From Lachnospiraceae bacterium (GTDB lineage: Bacteria > Bacillota > Clostridia > Lachnospirales > Lachnospiraceae), in NCBI GenBank assembly GCA_017552715.1, contig JAFZOW010000110.1:1-49234 (forward strand): a stretch of DNA of 49,234 nucleotides, given 5' to 3'. The notes under the pieces are model-generated. The model saw nothing but the letters and a program-made list of their open reading frames with translations, was not told the DNA's origin and searched no databases. The translations under genes and the position numbers were made by a program. Shown piece by piece: positions 23,970-33,416 of this stretch; the stretch's first letter is position 1, and every line of letters begins with the position of its first letter.

Positions 23970-24812
23970 ATGAATATACAGTGGTACCCCGGTCATATGA
24001 CCAAAGCCCTGCGGAGCATGCAGGAGGATATCAAACTCATAGATCTGATCGTTGAGCTGCTGGATGCAAGGCTTCCGTCTTCCAGCCGTAACCCGGACAT
24101 TGACCGCCTGGGACAGGGCAAAGGCCGTCTGATCATCTTAAACAAGAGCGATCTGGCGGATGCTAAGGAAAATGCCCGCTGGAAAGAATGCCTGAAGGCC
24201 AAAGGGGCGGAAGTACTCCTGATGGACTCCCGGAAGGGGGCAAACATGGGAGAGATACGCAACGCGGTCCGCGCAGCCTGTGCGGAAAAGATCGCCAGGG
24301 ACCGGGCACGGGGGATCAAAAACCGGCCTCTGCGGGCCATGGTGGCGGGGATACCCAATGTGGGGAAATCCACTTTTATAAACAGTTTTGCGAAAAAGGC
24401 TGTGGCAAAGACCGGAAATACCCCGGGAGTAACGAAGGGGAAACAGTGGATACGGCTGAGTAATGAACTGGAGCTTCTGGATACGCCGGGGGTGCTGTGG
24501 CCCAAGTTTGAGGATCCTGCCGTGGGCCTGCATCTGGCCCTGACCGGTTCGGTGAATGACGAGATCCTGCCTCTGGAGGAACTGGCGCTGGAGCTTATGC
24601 GTTTTCTGAAGGCTGCTTATCCCGGCTGCCTGAACGGGCGCTACGGCATATCGGAGGAAGAGGCTGACGCCGAGCTTTTGCTGCGTATCGGGGAACGTAT
24701 GGGTTACCTTAAGGCGGGGGCGGAAGTTGACAGTCTGCGGACAGCCAAAGGACTCCTTAAGGATTTCCGGGACGGCCGGCTTGGAAGGATCACTATAGAA
24801 AAGGCGGAATAA
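23970..24812 (+). CDS. rbgA: Ribosome biogenesis GTPase RbgA (YlqF)
   Basis: 280 residues. It starts MNIQWYPGHMTKALR, diagnostic of YlqF/RbgA. The G motifs are circularly permuted: NKSDLAD (G4) comes before GIPNVGKSTFINS (G1) and DTPGVLWP (G3). It acts late in 50S assembly. The start at 23970 lies one base after the signal peptidase stop, and the MNIQWYPGHM motif settles it. Gene order rplS-...-rbgA-...-rnhB matches Bacillus apart from the inserted signal peptidases. Confidence 0.96.
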   Translation: MNIQWYPGHMTKALRSMQEDIKLIDLIVELLDARLPSSSRNPDIDRLGQGKGRLIILNKSDLADAKENARWKECLKAKGAEVLLMDSRKGANMGEIRNAVRAACAEKIARDRARGIKNRPLRAMVAGIPNVGKSTFINSFAKKAVAKTGNTPGVTKGKQWIRLSNELELLDTPGVLWPKFEDPAVGLHLALTGSVNDEILPLEELALELMRFLKAAYPGCLNGRYGISEEEADAELLLRIGERMGYLKAGAEVDSLRTAKGLLKDFRDGRLGRITIEKAE

Positions 24813-24816
24813 GCTG

Positions 24817-25434
24817 ATGTCGGATACGATGGAAGAAAAGAAGAACGAAAGGGAAGAGAGTACGGAAGTAAATAAGGAAAAGGAAGGAAATGACGCGGAG
24901 AAGAAAAACTCCCTGGCCATGGACATCCTGCAGAATTCCATTTTCCTTCTGGTAGTACTGATCATCACCCTGATCCTGGTAAAATATGTGGGACAGCGTA
25001 CCGTGGTGGTGGGGCACAGTATGGAGCCTACCCTGTATAACGGGGACAACCTGATCGTGGACAAGATCAGCTACCGTTTCCGTGATCCGAAGCGTTTCGA
25101 GATCATTGTATTTCCCTTCGAACATAAAGATGAAACATACTATATCAAACGTGTCATCGGGCTGCCGGGCGAGACGGTACGCATCGACGAAAACGGCGTG
25201 ATCTATATCAATGAAAAGGAGCTTTCGGAGAATTACGGGGCCGAGGTCATCGAGGATCCCGGTCTGGCTCTGGAGAGCATCACCCTCGGACCCGGTGAGT
25301 TCTTTGTGCTGGGTGATAACCGCAACCATTCTTCGGATTCCCGTGTTCCTTCCGTGGGCCTGATCCATAAGGAAGATATCATCGGGCGGGCCTGGGTAAG
25401 GATCTATCCCTTTAACAAGATGGGAGGATTTTAA
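24817..25434 (+). CDS. lepB: Signal peptidase I (second copy)
   Basis: 205 residues. A very charged N-terminus (about 1-30, Glu/Lys rich) is followed by one TM segment (about 35-55), nucleophile Ser in VVVGHSMEPTLYNG, Lys in YYIKRVIGLPGE, and LGDNRNHSSDSR. It is clearly a paralogue of the copy at 23384 but divergent in the N-terminal region and in the segment between the lysine box and LGDNR. Having two may give different substrate ranges, as with SipS/SipT in Bacillus. Confidence 0.95.
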   Translation: MSDTMEEKKNEREESTEVNKEKEGNDAEKKNSLAMDILQNSIFLLVVLIITLILVKYVGQRTVVVGHSMEPTLYNGDNLIVDKISYRFRDPKRFEIIVFPFEHKDETYYIKRVIGLPGETVRIDENGVIYINEKELSENYGAEVIEDPGLALESITLGPGEFFVLGDNRNHSSDSRVPSVGLIHKEDIIGRAWVRIYPFNKMGGF

Positions 25435-25437
25435 ACC

Positions 25438-26106
25438 TTGACGAAGACGGAAGAAGCACGGCTTTTAAGGGAAGCGAGAAAGGCCGAAAAGCTTAAGAAA
25501 GAGCAGGAACGTATGGCTCTCATGTTCAGCTATGAGCGGGAAAACGCCCAGGCCCTGTATATAGCCGGCATTGATGAGGTGGGCCGGGGACCGCTGGCCG
25601 GGCCGGTGGTGGCCTGCGCGGTGATCCTTCCAAAAGATTGCGGTCTTCTGTATCTTAATGATTCCAAGAAACTCTCCGAAAAAAAGAGAGAGGAGCTTTA
25701 CGATCTGATCCTGGCGGAAGCGGTGAGTGTTGGTCTGGGGAGCAGGGATGCTTCACGTATCGACGAGATCAATATCTTAAACGCTACTTATGAGGCCATG
25801 CGGGAAGCTATAGGAAAGCTGGATCCGCAGCCGGAGCTCTGTTTAAACGATGCGGTGACCATACCCGGGGTAAACATACGGCAGCTGCCCATCATCAAGG
25901 GGGATGCAAAGAGCGCTTCCATTGCCGCTGCCAGCATCGTGGCAAAGGTGACGAGAGACCGTCTTATGACCAAACTGGATAAAGAGTATCCGGAATACGG
26001 TTTTGCCGCCAACAAGGGTTACGGTACTGCAGTGCATATCGCGGCATTGAAACAGTACGGACCCTGTCCTCTTCACAGACGCAGCTTTATAGGAAACTTC
26101 GTATAG
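25438..26106 (+). CDS. rnhB: Ribonuclease HII
   Basis: 222 residues from TTG 25438. A charged N-terminal helix precedes the catalytic core, with GIDEVGRGPLAGPVVACAV (acidic pair in the IDE motif), LNDSKKLSEKKRE, LNDAV, IKGDAKSASIAAASIVAKV and GYGTAVHIAAL. It removes RNA from RNA-DNA hybrids, including single misincorporated ribonucleotides. The TTG start is supported by GGGAGGA (25422-25428) 9 bp upstream; ATG 25513 is an internal alternative but has no comparable ribosome site. Confidence 0.95.
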   Translation: MTKTEEARLLREARKAEKLKKEQERMALMFSYERENAQALYIAGIDEVGRGPLAGPVVACAVILPKDCGLLYLNDSKKLSEKKREELYDLILAEAVSVGLGSRDASRIDEINILNATYEAMREAIGKLDPQPELCLNDAVTIPGVNIRQLPIIKGDAKSASIAAASIVAKVTRDRLMTKLDKEYPEYGFAANKGYGTAVHIAALKQYGPCPLHRRSFIGNFV

Positions 26107-26153
26107 TATCGGCCGGCGGATCCGCCTTTCCGGGCGGACGACAGAGTCGGGAA

Positions 26154-28043
26154 ATGGGGGCAGCCATGAGCATGCTCAGTTCGATCTTCGGGGCGGGCAG
26201 TACCGCACCCGTACAGAATATCCAGAATGGGGGGGATACCCAGGCTACTGCGGATGCGCGCGGAGCCGAGTACCTGTCCAGACTCTCCGGCGGCCAGACC
26301 GTTGAGGGTAAGGTTACCGATGTCCGGGGAAACGATGTGCAGATCGAGCTTCCGGGCGGAGGAACCGTTACAGCCCGCATGGAGAATGCCGTGGATCTTA
26401 ACCCCGGCCAGATCGTCAGTTTTGAGGTCCGTTCCAATACGGCTTCCGGTATCAGCCTCACTCCCCTGTATACAAATCTGAATATGGATCCCACGGCGGT
26501 GAAGGCCCTGACAGCGGCGGATATGGAGGTCACTGCCCGTACGCTTTCCATGGCTACCACCATGATGGAGAACGGCATGAGCATCGACAGCCGCTCCCTT
26601 GGGGATATGTATCATCTGATCCATTCTCTTCCCGATGCCGATGCCGAACAGCTGGTGGAGATGAAGCGGCTGGGACTGCCTGTAAATGAGGAGAGCGTGG
26701 AGCAGTACGCCGCTTTTAAGAATTATGAGAACCAGATTTCGGAAGGCATGGCCCGGATCAGTGAGGGGGCCATCGCTCTGTATGAAGAACTGGCTGCAGC
26801 CGATGGCGGGGAAGGAAAAGCCATACATTTTATGCGGCAACTGACGGAGCTCTTCAGCTCCGGCAGAACAGTGCAGGAGGCAGCGGAAGAAGGCGGCCCG
26901 GCGACGGAAGGGAAAGTGATCCTTTCGGAGGACGGAAGCGTTCGTCCTGCGCCGACGGAAGATACGATCAAACAGGCAGAGACACAGGCAGCGAAGCCGG
27001 GGGCGGAGCAGGCGGCGAAGGCAGAGGATCCTGCCGGCAGGCTGGCAGCGGAGCTGGAAAACCTTCTTAAGGATGCTGCGGAGGGAAAGGCGGGAAAAGA
27101 AGGGGATAAAGTAAATGCGGAGGACAGGCTCCGGACGCTTATCAGTCTGAAGGGAGAGCTGCCGGAAACTGCGGATAATACTAAGACGCAGATCCACGAG
27201 GATACGGCCGGCAGTCCCGCGGCGGAACGCCTGGGACGGCAGTTCAGAACTATCCTTTCGGAGCTTCCCGGCGGAGCGGTACTGGCGGAACAGATCCGGA
27301 ATCTGCCGGATACGGATATGCTGAAGCTGGCCCATGCGGCTGCAAAACTTCTGGATGATAACGGAGGAAGCCTTCCGGATAAGAAGCTGGAAGCAGAGCT
27401 TAAGGAGCTGCTTCGGAGCGAGGATTTCAAAAGTGTCGTAAAAGAGGCAATGAAGGACAGCTGGAGCTTAAAGCCCGAGCAGGTGGCGGATAAAGCCAAT
27501 GTGGATCAGCTCTATCAGCGTCTGGGCTCTCAGATGAAGGAACTGACTCAGGATCTGGCGCGGCTTGCGGAACCCGGAAGCCCCTTTGCCCAGAGCCTTT
27601 CTGATATGGGGAATAATCTGGATTTCATGAACCAGATGAATCAGGCCATGCAGTATGTGCAGATCCCGCTGCGTATGAACGGAGGCGAGGCCACAGGGGA
27701 TCTGTATGTTTATTCGAACAAAAAGAGCCTGGCCAATAAGGACGGAAGCGTTTCCGCCATGCTGCATCTTTCCATGGAAAACCTTGGGACCGTGGATGTG
27801 TACGCGGCCATTTCATCGGGGAATAACGTGTCCACCCGTTTCTATCTGGAAAGCGACGAGGTGATCGATTTCATCGCGGAGCATATCCATATACTGAATG
27901 AACGTCTTGAAAAGCGCGGTTATAATGTGAAGGCGGACATCCGCAGCCGGGAGGATATGAAGGATGAGGGAAAGATACGCAGCCTCACACCTCCGGCGGG
28001 AGGGAAGCTGATCGCAAAACAGAGTTTTGATATGAGGGCTTAG
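26154..28043 (+). CDS. ylqG: YlqG-like protein with FliK-type C-terminal domain
   Basis: 629 residues. The N-terminal part has a beta-rich segment (GGQTVEGKVTDVRGNDVQIE), then a long, low-complexity Ala/Glu/Lys region. The C-terminal part (about 480-590), with VQIPLRMNGGEATGDLYVY and LHLSMENLGTVDVYAAI, resembles the C-terminal domain of flagellar hook-length protein FliK. Position between rnhB and an FlhB-like gene matches ylqG of Bacillus subtilis, whose role is unclear. ATG 26154 is given; ATG 26166 (MSMLSSIFGA) is equally possible. No flagellar genes are seen in the window. Confidence 0.8.
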   Translation: MGAAMSMLSSIFGAGSTAPVQNIQNGGDTQATADARGAEYLSRLSGGQTVEGKVTDVRGNDVQIELPGGGTVTARMENAVDLNPGQIVSFEVRSNTASGISLTPLYTNLNMDPTAVKALTAADMEVTARTLSMATTMMENGMSIDSRSLGDMYHLIHSLPDADAEQLVEMKRLGLPVNEESVEQYAAFKNYENQISEGMARISEGAIALYEELAAADGGEGKAIHFMRQLTELFSSGRTVQEAAEEGGPATEGKVILSEDGSVRPAPTEDTIKQAETQAAKPGAEQAAKAEDPAGRLAAELENLLKDAAEGKAGKEGDKVNAEDRLRTLISLKGELPETADNTKTQIHEDTAGSPAAERLGRQFRTILSELPGGAVLAEQIRNLPDTDMLKLAHAAAKLLDDNGGSLPDKKLEAELKELLRSEDFKSVVKEAMKDSWSLKPEQVADKANVDQLYQRLGSQMKELTQDLARLAEPGSPFAQSLSDMGNNLDFMNQMNQAMQYVQIPLRMNGGEATGDLYVYSNKKSLANKDGSVSAMLHLSMENLGTVDVYAAISSGNNVSTRFYLESDEVIDFIAEHIHILNERLEKRGYNVKADIRSREDMKDEGKIRSLTPPAGGKLIAKQSFDMRA

Positions 28044-28044
28044 G

Positions 28045-28341
28045 ATGGCGGATAAAAAACTCCCGAAAAAAAAGACGGCCATCGCCCTGGAATATGATCC
28101 CAACGATTCGGCACCCAGGGTCATAGCCTCCGGCAGCGGCCGCATGGCCGAAAAGATCATAGAAAAGGCGAAGGAAGCCAAGGTGCCGGTACATCAGGAT
28201 GCAAAGCTGGCGGATACCCTTTCCCGTCTGGAGATCGGCGAGATGATACCGCCGGAGCTCTACGAAGTGGTGGCCGAGATCCTGGTCTTTGTGGATGCCA
28301 TGGATAAGATACGGGAAAAGATGATCAAAGCAGGAAAATAA
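28045..28341 (+). CDS. ylqH: FlhB C-terminal-domain-like protein YlqH
   Basis: 98 residues. It resembles the cytoplasmic C-terminal domain of FlhB/YscU: AIALEYDPND, APRVIASGSGRMAEKI and IPVHQDAKLADTL-like (here VPVHQDAKLADTL), then an IPPELYEVVAEILVFV helix. The self-cleaving NPTH motif of true FlhB is absent (KKKTAIALEY at that place). It starts 1 bp after the FliK-like gene, and the pair mirrors ylqG-ylqH. In FlhB this domain controls export specificity together with FliK, so the pairing is meaningful, but the standalone form has no settled role. Confidence 0.85.
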   Translation: MADKKLPKKKTAIALEYDPNDSAPRVIASGSGRMAEKIIEKAKEAKVPVHQDAKLADTLSRLEIGEMIPPELYEVVAEILVFVDAMDKIREKMIKAGK

Positions 28342-28351
28342 GAGGTGTTTT

Positions 28352-28714
28352 ATGGATACTCGCAGCAAAGGAACGGAAATGGAAAAGAAAGCGGAGCAGT
28401 ATCTGGCACAGGAAGAGGTCTGGATCCTGGCCCATAACTTTCGCTGCCGCTTCGGGGAAGTGGATCTGGTAGGAAAAGACGGGGATTATCTGGTCTTTTT
28501 CGAAGTGAAATACCGAAGCAGCGACCAGAGCGGGGATGCTGCCGAAGCGGTGAATGCGAGAAAGCAGAAAAAGATCTGCCAGGTGGCGGATTTTTATCGC
28601 GGCCGCCATGTGGATCTGGCCAAGCTGTCGGTGCGCTTTGATGTGCTGGCCATTGAAGGAGAGGAGATACGCTGGATCAAAGACGCTTTTCCCTATCAGG
28701 GGAAAGGCTTTTGA
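28352..28714 (+). CDS. YraN family (UPF0102) endonuclease-like protein
   Basis: 120 residues, the usual size of the family. The nuclease-fold core reads FRCRFGEVDLVGKDGDYLVF followed by FEVKYRS, the E-x(n)-D...E-x-K arrangement of restriction-endonuclease-like folds. ARKQKKICQVADFYR and VRFDVLAI are further conserved pieces. Its in vivo role is poorly defined. It begins 10 bp after ylqH and its TGA stop lies within the -35 box of the tyrS promoter. Confidence 0.92.
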   Translation: MDTRSKGTEMEKKAEQYLAQEEVWILAHNFRCRFGEVDLVGKDGDYLVFFEVKYRSSDQSGDAAEAVNARKQKKICQVADFYRGRHVDLAKLSVRFDVLAIEGEEIRWIKDAFPYQGKGF

Positions 28715-28739
28715 CCGGAGAGAAGCTTTGTGATATGAT
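28711..28739 (+). promoter_or_regulatory. Extended -10 promoter for tyrS
   Basis: TTGACC (28711-28716), 17 bp, TATGAT (28734-28739) with TGA just before it. The -35 box contains the stop codon of the upstream gene, as also seen at 36844 and 40597. No T-box leader is visible before tyrS; the leader is only about 25 nt. Confidence 0.65.
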
Positions 28740-28771
28740 AGGGCGGAATGCTTTAAGGGAGGAATAAGAAA

Positions 28772-29995
28772 ATGGAGATCTTTGAGGAATTAAAAGAACG
28801 TGGCCTGCTGGCACAGCTGACGGACGAAGAGGAGATCCGTGAGCTCATCAATGCCGGGAAGGCCGTATTCTATATCGGCTTTGACCCTACGGCGGATTCC
28901 CTGCATGTGGGACATTTCATGGCCCTGTGCCTGATGAAGCGTATGCAGATGGCCGGGAATAAGCCCATAGCCCTGCTGGGCGGCGGTACCGGGATGATCG
29001 GGGATCCTTCCGGAAAGACCGATATGCGCAAGATGCTCACCAGGGAACAGATTGCGCACAATATCGAATGCTTCAAAAAGCAGATGAGCCGCTTCATCGA
29101 ATTCGGTGAGGGCAAGGCCCGTATCGTGAACAATGCGGACTGGCTGCTGGATCTCAACTATGTGGAACTGCTGCGGGAAGTGGGAGCGCATTTCTCCGTA
29201 AATAACATGCTGCGGGCCGAGTGCTACAAGCAGCGTATGGAGAAGGGGCTGACCTTCCTGGAGTTCAACTACATGATCATGCAGGCTTACGACTTCTACA
29301 CCCTGTTCCAGAAGTACGGCTGCAATATGCAGTTCGGCGGGGATGACCAGTGGTCCAACATGCTGGCGGGCACCGAACTGATCCGCCGCAAGCTGGGGAA
29401 GGATGCCTATGCCATGACCCAGGTGCTGCTGCTCAATTCCGAAGGGAAGAAGATGGGTAAGACCGAGAAGGGCGCCGTGTGGCTGGATGCGGAAAAGACC
29501 ACGCCCTTCGAGTTCTACCAGTACTGGAGAAACATCGCGGATGCGGATGTGCTGAAATGTATCCGTATGCTCACCTTCCTGCCTATGGAGCAGATCCGCG
29601 AGATGGACAGCTGGGAAGGTGCACAGCTTAATGAAGCCAAGTCCATCCTGGCCTGGGAGCTTACCAAACTGGTACACGGGCAGGAGGAAGCGGATAAGGC
29701 AAAGGAAGCAAGCCTGGCGCTCTTTGCGGGCGGCGGCAATTCCGAGAATATGCCCACCGCCGTGGTGAATGACGAAGATTTCACCGATGGAGCCGTGGAT
29801 GTGATCACCCTTATGGTGAAGGCTTCTCTGGCGGGCAGCCGCGGGGATGCCAGACGCAATGTGGAGCAGGGCGGCGTATCCGTGAACGGTGAAAAGATCA
29901 CGGATATCAAGCATAGCTTTACGAAAGCCGATTTTGACGGTGAGTTCATCCTGAAGAAGGGTAAAAAGAGCTTCATGAAATTTGTTCTGGGATGA
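28772..29995 (+). CDS. tyrS: Tyrosyl-tRNA synthetase
   Basis: 407 residues, the usual bacterial size. Class I signature HVGH (45-48, in [11 protein letters not shown]) and KMSKS-type loop [11 protein letters not shown] are present. Tyr recognition elements YDFYTLF and [16 protein letters not shown] precede it, and a C-terminal S4 RNA-binding domain ([20 protein letters not shown]) follows. AAGGGAGGAA precedes the ATG. Its stop overlaps the start of the next gene by 4 bp. Confidence 0.98.
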   Translation: MEIFEELKERGLLAQLTDEEEIRELINAGKAVFYIGFDPTADSLHVGHFMALCLMKRMQMAGNKPIALLGGGTGMIGDPSGKTDMRKMLTREQIAHNIECFKKQMSRFIEFGEGKARIVNNADWLLDLNYVELLREVGAHFSVNNMLRAECYKQRMEKGLTFLEFNYMIMQAYDFYTLFQKYGCNMQFGGDDQWSNMLAGTELIRRKLGKDAYAMTQVLLLNSEGKKMGKTEKGAVWLDAEKTTPFEFYQYWRNIADADVLKCIRMLTFLPMEQIREMDSWEGAQLNEAKSILAWELTKLVHGQEEADKAKEASLALFAGGGNSENMPTAVVNDEDFTDGAVDVITLMVKASLAGSRGDARRNVEQGGVSVNGEKITDIKHSFTKADFDGEFILKKGKKSFMKFVLG

Positions 29996-31356
29996 GGGAA
30001 CACTGCATTGTAAAGGTTAAAAGCGGCAGTATTGCCGAAGAACTGGGGATCGAGGCCGGGGACTATCTGCTTGCGGTGAATGACCGTGAGATCGGAGACG
30101 TCTTCGACTTCGATTTTCTTTGCGCGGATGAATATATAGAGGTACTGATCCGCAAAGCCGACGGGGAAGAATGGCTCCTGGAGGTGGACAAGGATACGGA
30201 TGAGGAGCTGGGTCTGGTCTTTGACGAAAGCCTGATGGACAGTGCCCATTCCTGCAGGAACAAATGTATCTTCTGTTTTATCGACCAGAATCCTCCGGGT
30301 ATGCGGCCCACCATATACTTTAAGGATGATGATACCCGGCTGTCCTTTCTCCAGGGCAATTATGTAACGCTGACCAATCTGAAGGACGAGGATGTGGAGC
30401 GTATCATACGTTACCACATGGAGCCTATCAACATCTCCGTGCATACCACGGATCCGGAGCTTCGGGTCTTTATGCTGAAGAACCCGCATTCCGGTGAAGT
30501 GCTGCGTTATCTGGACCGTTTCTACGAAGCCGGGATCACCATGAACGGCCAGATCGTGCTCTGTAAAGGAGTCAATGACGGAGCGGCCCTGCAGAAGACC
30601 ATGGAGGATCTGCTTAAGTTCGCACCCGTGATGCAGAGTGTATCTGTGGTACCCGTGGGCCTGACAAAATACCGGGAGGGGCTCTATCCTCTCGAACCCT
30701 TCGGACCGGAGGATTCGGCGGCCCTCATCGATCAGGTGGAGGCTTTTCAGAAAGAGGCTTTTGAAAAAAGCGGGCTTCATTTCATCCACGCTTCGGACGA
30801 ATGGTATGTGGTGGCCGGCAGGGAGATGCCGGAGGAAGAGCGCTACGACGGTTACCTGCAGCTGGAGAACGGTGTGGGAATGCTGCGTCTTCTGACGGAA
30901 GAGCTGCATGAAGCTCTTGAGAAGAAGCCTGTGCCCGGAAAAACAGAACGGAGTGTGGCTGTTGCCTGTGGTTACAGTGCTTACGGCACATTAAAGAAAC
31001 TCTGTGCGGAAATTGAGGCGGTATATCCCGGCCTGCATATACATGTATACCGCATACGCAATGACTTTTTCGGGGAGCGGGTCACGGTCTCGGGGCTCAT
31101 CACATCCCGGGATCTGCTGGCGCAGCTTAAGGATAAGGAGCTGGGAGAAGAGCTGCTGCTCCCCAACTGCATGCTCCGGTCGGGAACCGAGATCTTTCTG
31201 GATGACGGAACGGTGAGTGAACTGTCGGAAGCTTTACAAAAGCCGATACGTATTGTAAAATCAAGCGGTGAACAGCTTTTGCGTGCGGTCCTGGGGCTGC
31301 CTGCGGAAGATGAGGAAGGAGAAGGGGATCTGAACCCCTATGAATATTTAGGATAG
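29992..31356 (+). CDS. DUF512 radical SAM protein with N-terminal PDZ-like domain
   Basis: 454 residues. It has an N-terminal PDZ-like segment (about 8-60), a Cys motif C-x3-C-x2-C in CRNKCIFCF (about 84-92) followed by [20 protein letters not shown] and [14 protein letters not shown], then the DUF512 C-terminal half ([16 protein letters not shown]). The family is common in Clostridia and usually encoded next to der, as here. Ribosome- or Fe-S-related roles have been suggested from that linkage, but no reaction is established. It starts within tyrS (ATGA overlap). Confidence 0.9.
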   Translation: MREHCIVKVKSGSIAEELGIEAGDYLLAVNDREIGDVFDFDFLCADEYIEVLIRKADGEEWLLEVDKDTDEELGLVFDESLMDSAHSCRNKCIFCFIDQNPPGMRPTIYFKDDDTRLSFLQGNYVTLTNLKDEDVERIIRYHMEPINISVHTTDPELRVFMLKNPHSGEVLRYLDRFYEAGITMNGQIVLCKGVNDGAALQKTMEDLLKFAPVMQSVSVVPVGLTKYREGLYPLEPFGPEDSAALIDQVEAFQKEAFEKSGLHFIHASDEWYVVAGREMPEEERYDGYLQLENGVGMLRLLTEELHEALEKKPVPGKTERSVAVACGYSAYGTLKKLCAEIEAVYPGLHIHVYRIRNDFFGERVTVSGLITSRDLLAQLKDKELGEELLLPNCMLRSGTEIFLDDGTVSELSEALQKPIRIVKSSGEQLLRAVLGLPAEDEEGEGDLNPYEYLG

Positions 31357-31357
31357 A

Positions 31358-32683
31358 ATGGCTAAACGTAAACCGGTGGTGGCCGTGGTGGGCCGCCCCA
31401 ATGTGGGAAAATCTACGCTTTTTAACGCACTGGCCGGGGAAAGGCTCTCCATCGTGCAGGATACGCCGGGTATCACCAGAGACCGGCTTTATACGGATGT
31501 GGACTGGCTGGGCCGCAGCTTCACGCTGATCGATACCGGCGGTATCGAACCGGACAGCAGGGATATCATCCTTTCTCAGATGCGGGAACAGGCCCAGATC
31601 GCCATCGATACGGCGGATGTGATCCTTTTTATGACGGATGTGCGCCAGGGGCTCACGGATGCGGATGATAAGGTGGCGGATATGCTGCGCAGGAGCGGCA
31701 AGCCCATTGTGCTGGCTGTGAACAAGGTGGACAGTTTTGCAAAGCAGCAGGCAGATGTATACGAGTTCTATAACCTGGGACTCGACGAGCCCTATGCCAT
31801 CTCCGCTGCGGAAAAGCAGGGACTGGGGGATCTGCTGGACAAGATCATCAGCTTTTTCCCGGAAAGCTCTGCGGAGGAGGAGGAAGACGATACTCCCCGC
31901 ATCGCCATCATCGGCAAGCCGAATGTGGGTAAGAGTTCCATCATCAATAAACTGCTGGGAGAGCAGAGGCTCATCGTGTCGGATATCGCCGGTACCACCC
32001 GAGATGCGGTGGATACCCGCCTGAAGCGTAACGGAAAGGAATACATCTTTATCGATACCGCAGGCCTTCGCCGGAAGAACAAGATAAAAGAAGAACTGGA
32101 AAAATATATGATCGTCCGCAGCGTGAGTGCCGTGGAGCGCTGTGATGTGGCCGTGCTGGTCATCGATGCGTCGGAAGGCATTACGGAGCAGGATGCCAAG
32201 ATCGCCGGTATCGCCCATGAACGGGGCAAGGGGATGATCGTGGCCGTGAACAAATGGGATCTGCCGGAAAAGGACAACCACACGGTGAACAAGTTCACGG
32301 AAAAGATCCGGGATACCCTGTCTTTCATGCCTTATGCGGAGCTGCTCTTTGTCTCTGCGGAAACGGGGCAGCGTCTGCCCAAGCTGTTTGAATGCATTGA
32401 TGCTGTGATCGAGAATCATGCCATGCGTATCGCTACCGGGGTGCTCAACGAGATCGTGAGCGAAGCCGTGGCTCTTCAGCAGCCGCCCACGGATAAGGGA
32501 AAGCGCCTGAAGATCTTATACGTGACACAGGCTTCCGTGAAGCCGCCTACTTTTGTGATCTTTGTAAATGATAAGGAGCTGATGCATTTTTCCTATACAA
32601 GATATCTGGAAAACCGCATCCGCGATGCCTTTGGCTTTCGGGGAACCCCCCTGCGCTTTATCATCAGGGAGCGCAAGGAATAA
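31358..32683 (+). CDS. der: Ribosome-associated GTPase Der (EngA)
   Basis: 441 residues with tandem GTPase domains: GRPNVGKSTLFNAL, DTGGI and NKVDS in the first, GKPNVGKSSIINKL, DTAGLRRK and NKWDL in the second. A C-terminal KH-like domain ends RFIIRERKE. It is essential for 50S assembly in bacteria. It begins 1 bp after the DUF512 gene. Confidence 0.98.
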   Translation: MAKRKPVVAVVGRPNVGKSTLFNALAGERLSIVQDTPGITRDRLYTDVDWLGRSFTLIDTGGIEPDSRDIILSQMREQAQIAIDTADVILFMTDVRQGLTDADDKVADMLRRSGKPIVLAVNKVDSFAKQQADVYEFYNLGLDEPYAISAAEKQGLGDLLDKIISFFPESSAEEEEDDTPRIAIIGKPNVGKSSIINKLLGEQRLIVSDIAGTTRDAVDTRLKRNGKEYIFIDTAGLRRKNKIKEELEKYMIVRSVSAVERCDVAVLVIDASEGITEQDAKIAGIAHERGKGMIVAVNKWDLPEKDNHTVNKFTEKIRDTLSFMPYAELLFVSAETGQRLPKLFECIDAVIENHAMRIATGVLNEIVSEAVALQQPPTDKGKRLKILYVTQASVKPPTFVIFVNDKELMHFSYTRYLENRIRDAFGFRGTPLRFIIRERKE

Positions 32684-32712
32684 ACTGCTGCGAACGGGGA
32701 GAAGGAGTTACT

Positions 32713-33414
32713 ATGGAAAGCGTTGGGATTCGTGCCGTCTGTCTTCTGATCGGCTATATATTCGGGAATTTTCAGACGGCCTGGTTCATCGGTAAAGCAA
32801 ACGGGATCGACATACGTGAGAAGGGCAGCGGCAATGCCGGCACTACCAATACCCTGCGTGTTCTGGGCAAGAAGGCCGGACTGTATGTTTTTGTCGGGGA
32901 TCTGGCCAAGAGCATCACGGCTGTGGTGCTGGTCTATTTCCTTTTCCGGGGAAAGTATCCGGAACTGGTCTATCTTCTGAAGCTTTATTGCGGGCTGGGG
33001 GTCATCCTGGGCCATAATTTCCCCTTCTGGCTGGGCTTTAAGGGCGGAAAGGGTATAGCTGCCATGAGCGGTATGATCCTGGCTTTTCACTGGCTTTATG
33101 TACCCATTGACCTGCTGCTCTTTTTCGGGACTTTTGCACTGACCAACTATGTTTCTCTTTCTTCGCTGATCCTTACAGCGGGCTTTTTCATTCAGACTGT
33201 CATCATGGGAGAACTGGGACTCTTCATGCAGTTCCATCTGTCCTCCCATTCCATGTATACGGCTCAGATCCCGCCGGCAGTCCATTACGAGATGTATGTG
33301 ATCGCCGGGATCATTGCGGTCATGGCCTTTGTCCGCCACAGGGAAAACATACGCAAGCTTTCCCGCGGGGAGGAGAGGAAGACCTATCTCTTTAAGAAAA
33401 ACAAGGCGGATTGA
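32713..33414 (+). CDS. plsY: Glycerol-3-phosphate acyltransferase PlsY
   Basis: 233 residues with about five membrane segments. The three PlsY motifs are visible: GSGNAGTTNTLRVLG, KxxGxxxxxGDLAK-like (KKAGLYVFVGDLAK) and GHNFPFWLGFKGGKGIA. It transfers acyl from acyl-phosphate to glycerol-3-phosphate, the first step of phospholipid synthesis. gpsA, which makes the substrate, lies two genes downstream. AGAAGGAG precedes the ATG. The C-terminus is a little longer than usual (about 200). Confidence 0.95.
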   Translation: MESVGIRAVCLLIGYIFGNFQTAWFIGKANGIDIREKGSGNAGTTNTLRVLGKKAGLYVFVGDLAKSITAVVLVYFLFRGKYPELVYLLKLYCGLGVILGHNFPFWLGFKGGKGIAAMSGMILAFHWLYVPIDLLLFFGTFALTNYVSLSSLILTAGFFIQTVIMGELGLFMQFHLSSHSMYTAQIPPAVHYEMYVIAGIIAVMAFVRHRENIRKLSRGEERKTYLFKKNKAD

Positions 33415-33416
33415 AG

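Noticed and set aside
28740-28771. T-box leader for tyrS
   Set aside because: The promoter at 28711 leaves only about 25 nt before the start, too short for a T-box.
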